Assembly: GCF_000764495.1 (NCBI RefSeq) | Contig: NZ_JRLB01000009.1 | Span: forward strand, 1 to 64,000 | Origin: Nitrincola sp. A-D6 | GTDB taxonomy: Bacteria; Pseudomonadota; Gammaproteobacteria; Pseudomonadales; Balneatricaceae | DNA: 64,000 nucleotides | Reading direction: 5' to 3' | Shown: piece by piece, positions 59,876 to 64,000 of the stretch | Numbering within the stretch: the first letter of the stretch is position 1 | Layout: the number at the start of each line of letters is the position of its first letter | Position numbers and translations under genes: made by a program | Notes under the pieces: model-generated | What the model was told of the DNA's origin: nothing | Databases searched by the model: none | Seen by the model: the letters and a program-made list of their open reading frames with translations, nothing else

Positions 59876-61200
59876 TTATGCGCTGCCTGCTTTACCGCTG
59901 GCTGTGCCGACAGTTGCCATCTACATTCTGCTTCCCACCTATTATGTAGAAGAGATAGGTTTGCCGTTATTACTCACAGGGTTGCTGCTGATGCTGGCCC
60001 GTTTAAGTGATGTGATTACCGATCCGCTCATTGGTCGTTGGCTCGATTTCGCCTCACCACGGCAGTTCAAGACCACACTGGCTATCGGTGGTTTAATTTG
60101 CATACCGTCTCTGGGATTACTGATTCACCCGTTGGCGTCAGCCCCGGCTCTGTCGTTGCTGTTTGGAGCGCTGTTTTTATACCTGGGATGGACGCTGGTT
60201 CAAGTGCCTATATTACCTGGCTAAGTCATCTGAGCGACAGCAGTCTGCAGCGCACCCGGGCGGTGTCATTGCGTGAAGGTTTGGCACTGATAGGGTTATT
60301 AGTCTCAGCAAGTGTACCTTTGCTGGTGCTTGCCGGACTCAGCACCACACAGATGCTGCAAGTCATGGCGCTGATCACCTTGCTACCGGGTGGCTGGTTT
60401 ATTTACCGGCTTCTGACCCGCCTGCCCGCTCCGCAGGCGGGTGAAAACCTGTCACAAGGAAACTGGCGTGGCTTAATCAAAAACCGTCCAGCCATGCGTT
60501 TGGTGGCAGCCTGGTTTACCAACGGTGTCGCCAATGGCATTCCTGCTGTACTTTTCCCCCTGTATATCACCTCGGTACTCGGGCTTGATGCCGAATTAAG
60601 GCCCGTATTTATTCTGATCTATTTTATCGCCGCCTGCTGTGCACTGCCTATGTGGCTGAAACTGAGCCGGCAGCTGGATAAAGTGCTGCTTTGGCAACTC
60701 GCCATGCTGCTAGCCATAGCCGCCTTCCTGCCAGCCGCATGGCTGGGACCAGGTGATACCTATGGGTTTGTGCTTATTTGCATTCTAACCGGTGCGGCAC
60801 TGGGGCTGATCTGGCGCTACCTCATGCGATTCAGGCTGAAGTCACCGACTGGGATAAATTCCGCTATCGCCGTCGCCAAACCGGTTTATTGTTCGCTCTC
60901 TGGAATGCCGCCACCAAACTGGCATTGGCATTGGCGGCGCTGGTCGCTTTGGGGCTATTGGAACTGGCTGGTTTTAACGCTGAAATGAGTGCACCCGTAC
61001 TGGCTCTTGGACTGATCTATGCTCTGCTTCCCAGCGTATTGAAGGGTATTGCCATCATCATATTATGGCAGTTTCCACTGAAAAGCCGTCACCACAAGTC
61101 CATTATGTATCGACTAACGCAACGATCTGAACGGAGCTCTATTGATGATCTACCGACTAAGCCTTTTGCTCCTGATCAGTCTGCTGCTGGCAGGGTGTAG
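59841..61200 (+). CDS. MFS transporter of the GPH/MelB (MFS_2) type (two frameshifts)
   Basis: Membrane transporter with about 12 helices, read in three frames. GTG 59841 gives SQPLSRQALFSYALPALPLA and the MelB-like RLSDVITDPLIGRWLD. Adding one base at about 60209 gives VQVPYITWLSHLSDSSLQRTRAVS. Adding one G at about 60799 gives GAALGADLALPHAIQAEVTDWDK. Homologues accompany ChrR-regulon lipid genes, possibly as lipid or precursor carriers. The end (61200) overlaps the next gene by about 56 bp and may itself be uncertain. Confidence 0.85.
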
Positions 61201-61711
61201 CCGTATGAATATTGAAAACTTTACAGATCGTGAACCCAAACTGGTGTTGGAAGACTACTTTCAAGGCCGGATCTATGCCTGGGGTATTTTTGAAGACCGC
61301 TTCGGTAATCTGCGACGTGAATTCAAGGTAGAAATTGATGCGCAGATGCAGGGCGATACCCTGGTGCTGGATGAGTATTTTCTCTACTCCGATGGTGAAA
61401 CTGACCGGCGCGTATGGCGAATCACTCCCACAGCCGAGGGTGAATATCAAGGACAGGCAGATGATATTGTCGGTGTCGCTGTGGGTCAAATCAGTGGCAA
61501 TGCCCTGAACTGGCGCTACCAGATGGATCTTAAAGTGGGCGATGGCAGTTGGCGTGTAAGCTTTGATGACTGGATGTATCTACAGCCAGGTGGTGTATTG
61601 ATGAATCGTGCCAGTGTAAAAAAATGGGGTGTGGAACTCGGCCAGGTCACACTATCGTTTATTCGGGCTGACCAACTCAAGACGGCACCCTTCAGCCTGA
61701 TTCCAGAATAA
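61145..61711 (+). CDS. DUF3833 family lipoprotein
   Basis: A 188-residue lipoprotein with the lipobox LLLAGC (about residue 17). The family core is RYF/YFQGRIYAWGIFEDRFGNLRREF, LDEYFLYSDGETDRRVW, GEYQGQADDIVGVAVGQ and DDWMYLQPGGVLMNRA. Function unknown. Last gene of the operon led by the flavoprotein; its stop abuts the convergent NTF2-like gene. Confidence 0.9.
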   Translation: MIYRLSLLLLISLLLAGCSRMNIENFTDREPKLVLEDYFQGRIYAWGIFEDRFGNLRREFKVEIDAQMQGDTLVLDEYFLYSDGETDRRVWRITPTAEGEYQGQADDIVGVAVGQISGNALNWRYQMDLKVGDGSWRVSFDDWMYLQPGGVLMNRASVKKWGVELGQVTLSFIRADQLKTAPFSLIPE

Positions 61712-62149
61712 TCAGCTTGCCGACATGCGTTGTTTGATCCGACGCAGCAGCCAGCCAATGAATGGCAGGCGCAGATACACCGGGGCACTGTCCCAATAAT
61801 CAATATGCTCAGTGACCAGGCCATTATAGTGATCAAACTCCAAGCGGGTAGCGCCCTCCACAGATAACAGGCCTATCACCGGTACACTGGCGGTAAACTG
61901 CCAGCGCAACCAGGCATGATCAGCATAGACGCTTTGCTCCAGCACATTAAAAGCCGGGTTTTCGGTGTTTTCGAACATATCCTCCAACACCCGGCGCATT
62001 TTGCTGTAACCCCTGACATCGTTGAAAGGGTCACGAAAATGCACTTGCTCAGTAACCAGGTCCTGAAATTGATCGATAGTCTCTGGGCTCAGGTTACTGA
62101 ACACCTCGCAATAGCGCTCACAACGCTGTTTGGGACTCATTTCTGGCAT
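61712..62149 (-). CDS. NTF2-like/SnoaL-fold protein
   Basis: A 145-residue nuclear-transport-factor-2-like protein (HFRDPFNDVRGYSKM, WLRWQFTASVP, THIDYWD-like TEHIDYWDSAPVYLRLP). Such proteins in this cluster have no known reaction. Last gene of a three-gene minus-strand operon (DUF6134, SDR, NTF2) that meets the DUF3833 gene stop to stop. Confidence 0.85.
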   Translation of the reverse strand: MPEMSPKQRCERYCEVFSNLSPETIDQFQDLVTEQVHFRDPFNDVRGYSKMRRVLEDMFENTENPAFNVLEQSVYADHAWLRWQFTASVPVIGLLSVEGATRLEFDHYNGLVTEHIDYWDSAPVYLRLPFIGWLLRRIKQRMSAS

Positions 62150-62163
62150 TATATCTCCTCACT

Positions 62164-62931
62164 TCAGGGTAAGAGTTTTCGCGTCAGCCTGAAGTAGAGT
62201 GAATAGGGTAACAGACGCAGAAATTTTAACAGCATGACAAAAGTCCGGGGAAATGCAATTTCAAAACGCTTGCGCTGTAATCCTTGAATAATAGCAGCTG
62301 CCGCCTGATCAGCCTCAATCAGAAAGGGCATGGTAAATCTGTTTTTATCTGTCAGCGGGGTTTTTACGAACCCCGGGTTAATCAAGGATAACTGAATACC
62401 CTGGGCTTTCAGTTCGGGATAGAGAGCCTCACAGGTATTGATCACCGCCGCTTTACTGCCACCATAAGCGGCGGCTGTAGGTAACCCGGAGTAACCCGCT
62501 ACAGAAGCCACCACACCCACCTGTCCGCGCTGTCGGCTTAATAGATCAGGCAACAAAACCGACAGACAGTTCACTACGCCAAAATAGTTAACCGCCATAA
62601 GTTGTTTAAATGGCTCCGGGCTGAATCCATCCACGCTCACGGGTTGATGATTACCGGCATTCAATAACACCAGATCCGGCACGGCATAATCCAGCATAAG
62701 CCTCTGCCAGGCCACTTGCACAGACTCTAACGAAGTCACATCACAGACCAGCGGGTGCAAGGAACCCGGCAAGTTCTGCCGATTAACCTGAGTACAGCTT
62801 TCTATCAGCGTGGATTCATGGCGACCACTGATAACGACCTGAGCACCCAAAGCGACTAACTGTTGTGCTACAGCCAAACCAATACCACTGCCTCCACCGG
62901 TAATCCAGACCAGTTTCCAGGGACTATTCAC
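62164..62931 (-). CDS. SDR family NAD(P)-dependent oxidoreductase
   Basis: A 255-residue short-chain dehydrogenase: TGGGSGIGLAVAQQL, NAG (LLNAGNHQP), catalytic VASVAGYSG and YxxxK (AYGGSKAAV), PGFVKTPLT. GTG 62931 (MNSPWKLVW) has GGAGG 5 bp upstream and overlaps the DUF6134 stop by 8 nt; a TTG at 62943 is less likely. In Rhodobacter the comparable SDR belongs to the singlet-oxygen regulon. Confidence 0.9.
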   Translation of the reverse strand: MNSPWKLVWITGGGSGIGLAVAQQLVALGAQVVISGRHESTLIESCTQVNRQNLPGSLHPLVCDVTSLESVQVAWQRLMLDYAVPDLVLLNAGNHQPVSVDGFSPEPFKQLMAVNYFGVVNCLSVLLPDLLSRQRGQVGVVASVAGYSGLPTAAAYGGSKAAVINTCEALYPELKAQGIQLSLINPGFVKTPLTDKNRFTMPFLIEADQAAAAIIQGLQRKRFEIAFPRTFVMLLKFLRLLPYSLYFRLTRKLLP

Positions 62932-63622
62932 CCTGACCTCCAATAGTGCGATTGATCAAGCGTATACGAGAGTCATCCCGTGCGCTGAACTCCATACCCA
63001 ACCAACGACCCTGATCATCATACCAGGTATCGGTATCTTCCAGCTCACCGCCCAAGCGGTACTGGCGAACCGGCACCTCCTTACCACCGGCAGGAGCCGT
63101 AGCATCACCCAGAAACTCAACCGCCAGTTGACTGATTTCACCCGTCAGTGTGTTGAGCACGGCAGATTGAGACAAAAGGGCCACATTCCAATGATTAGTG
63201 GTCAGCAATTCGGCAGGAATCTGGCGTGACTGACTGCCCTGAACCAGATGAATATAATCACCCTCACGTTGTGCTGATAACTCTGTGAGATCGCCATCAT
63301 CATCAATACGAACATCCAGGCGTTGCAACTGCCCATTACTCCACCACTCACTGGCAAGGTAACGGTACTGATAAGAAAACAGGGCCATAAAACGGATATT
63401 CAGATCCATTTCAACATCTACTCTTAACATGCCCTGCTCTTCACTGAAGTCCAGCCTGTGTGTACCAATGGTTCGACCACTACGCAGTACATCAAATACC
63501 AGCGTATCGCCATACAAATGCATAACCTGATCGGGGGTTTTGGATTCAGACTGATTAGCCTGCAAAGACGAAGTGCCGAGTAATCCCGCCGTAAATAGCG
63601 TAACAAGCGTTAATTTGAACAT
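62924..63622 (-). CDS. DUF6134 family secreted protein
   Basis: A 232-residue protein with a signal peptide (MFKLTLVTLFTAGLLG...LQA). The core VFDVLRSGRTIGTHRLDF, MALFSYQYRYLASEWWSNGQLQRLD and the C-terminal DTWYDDQGRWLGMEFSARDDSRI fit DUF6134/DUF3108-like periplasmic beta proteins. Function unknown. The ribosome-binding site (AAGGAG, 6 nt before the ATG) is buried in a perfect 13-bp hairpin. Confidence 0.85.
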   Translation of the reverse strand: MFKLTLVTLFTAGLLGTSSLQANQSESKTPDQVMHLYGDTLVFDVLRSGRTIGTHRLDFSEEQGMLRVDVEMDLNIRFMALFSYQYRYLASEWWSNGQLQRLDVRIDDDGDLTELSAQREGDYIHLVQGSQSRQIPAELLTTNHWNVALLSQSAVLNTLTGEISQLAVEFLGDATAPAGGKEVPVRQYRLGGELEDTDTWYDDQGRWLGMEFSARDDSRIRLINRTIGGQGE

Positions 63623-63625
63623 AAT

Positions 63626-63659
63626 GAGCTCCTTTTACATGGGTACGTAAAAGGAGCTC
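63626..63659 (-). promoter_or_regulatory. perfect hairpin sequestering the DUF6134 ribosome-binding site
   Basis: GAGCTCCTTTTAC and GTAAAAGGAGCTC (63626-63638 and 63647-63659) form a 13-bp perfect stem with an 8-nt loop. On the minus-strand transcript the 3' arm contains AAGGAG, 6 nt before the start codon, and no U-run follows, so it looks like translational occlusion rather than termination. Confidence 0.7.
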
Positions 63660-63698
63660 AGCCAGTTCAGCCGTTGTTTCCAGAAGTGCTGGAGTTAA

Positions 63699-64000
63699 TC
63701 ACACACGAAAGCGCGATACCAGCTGTTTAAGACGTTGTTCCAACGATGCCATACGCTCGGAGGTGTTTGCCACTTCATCAGCATTACGCTTACCATGCTC
63801 AGCCGTGTCAGCAATCTTCTGAATACTCTGACTGACCTCATTAGCAACTGCTGTTTGCTCTTCAGCCGCGCTGGCAATTTGTGTATTCATTTCCGTGATA
63901 GTGCCCACAGAACGGGCAATCGTTTCCAGCGATTCATTGGCACCCGCCGCACGTTTTACCGTCTCCACTGAGGCTTCACGACTGCGCTGCATAACGCTGA
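63699..64000 (-). CDS. methyl-accepting chemotaxis protein, C-terminal end (cut by window)
   Basis: Only the last 100 or so residues are in the window; the frame is open at the right edge. The coiled-coil signalling domain tail shows ETIARSVGTITEMNTQIASAAEEQTAVANEVSQSI (in part), typical of the C-terminal methylation helix after the hairpin tip. No CheR-docking pentapeptide is present at the end (LVSRFRV). The sensor domain lies outside. Confidence 0.92.
   Translation of the reverse strand, partial: SVMQRSREASVETVKRAAGANESLETIARSVGTITEMNTQIASAAEEQTAVANEVSQSIQKIADTAEHGKRNADEVANTSERMASLEQRLKQLVSRFRV

Overview
The window looks like a chromosomal segment of a mid-GC, free-living gammaproteobacterium, most plausibly an Oceanospirillaceae-like marine or halophilic lineage. 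The lineage is inferred from protein resemblance and gene order: an amgK-murU-djlA block, GatCAB, mreBCD-maf-rng-yhdP, the kdsD-to-npr PTS(Ntr)/lipopolysaccharide cluster divergent from mlaFEDCB-ibaG-murA-hisGD, an AlgW-type protease, and a ChrR-type ECF sigma cluster. I see no rRNA, tRNA, CRISPR array, prophage or insertion-sequence transposase.

Layout. 1-3.7 kb: cell-wall sugar recycling (amgK, murU), djlA, a DUF3530 protein and rpe. 3.7-8.2 kb: a diheme cytochrome c peroxidase behind a perfect FNR/ANR box, then gatB-gatA-gatC on the minus strand. 8.3-16.5 kb: mreB, mreC, mreD, maf, rng, yhdP. 16.5-23.9 kb (minus): kdsD, kdsC, lptC, lptA, lptB, rpoN, hpf, ptsN, rapZ, npr, darP, in the order known from Enterobacteria and Pseudomonas. 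24-30.7 kb (plus): mlaFEDCB, a terminator, ibaG, murA, hisG, hisD. 30.7-33.9 kb: algW/degS-type protease, NIF3 protein, zapG (yhcB) and a PduO-type cobalamin adenosyltransferase. 34-39.5 kb: a vitamin B12 locus, with btuB under a cobalamin riboswitch and divergent btuF-btuC-btuD plus a degenerate adenosyltransferase paralogue. 39.5-45.7 kb: ppk2, panE-like, yajQ, an acetoacetyl-CoA-reductase-like SDR, a 700-bp repeat-filled intergenic region, an MTHFR-like protein, a retropepsin-like protein and a LysE exporter. 45.9-53.6 kb: MocR regulator, LpxR, a GGDEF/EAL protein, yciH, dgt, hopJ, and a second retropepsin-like protein. 53.6-64 kb: photolyase, ChrR anti-sigma and ECF sigma factor, divergent from an amine-oxidase/DUF1365/Cfa-like/MFS/DUF3833 operon. 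A convergent NTF2/SDR/DUF6134 operon and the end of a chemotaxis receptor follow. The last block resembles the singlet-oxygen and membrane-lipid stress regulon of ChrR systems.

Two window-wide observations stand out. (1) At least 16 genes, several normally essential (gatA, rpe), are broken by single-base frameshifts. Every one I could repair needs one ADDED base, usually in a short homopolymer. This one-sided pattern points to undercalled bases in the assembly rather than to real pseudogenes, so I annotate full spans as CDS and say where the frame breaks. (2) A family of about 105-106-bp palindromic elements (one between btuB and the adenosyltransferase gene; two full copies plus a fragment between the SDR and MTHFR-like genes) has a conserved three-way-junction core, two small hairpins, and outer stems that differ completely in sequence yet are each self-complementary. 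This is the best candidate here for an undescribed structured element.
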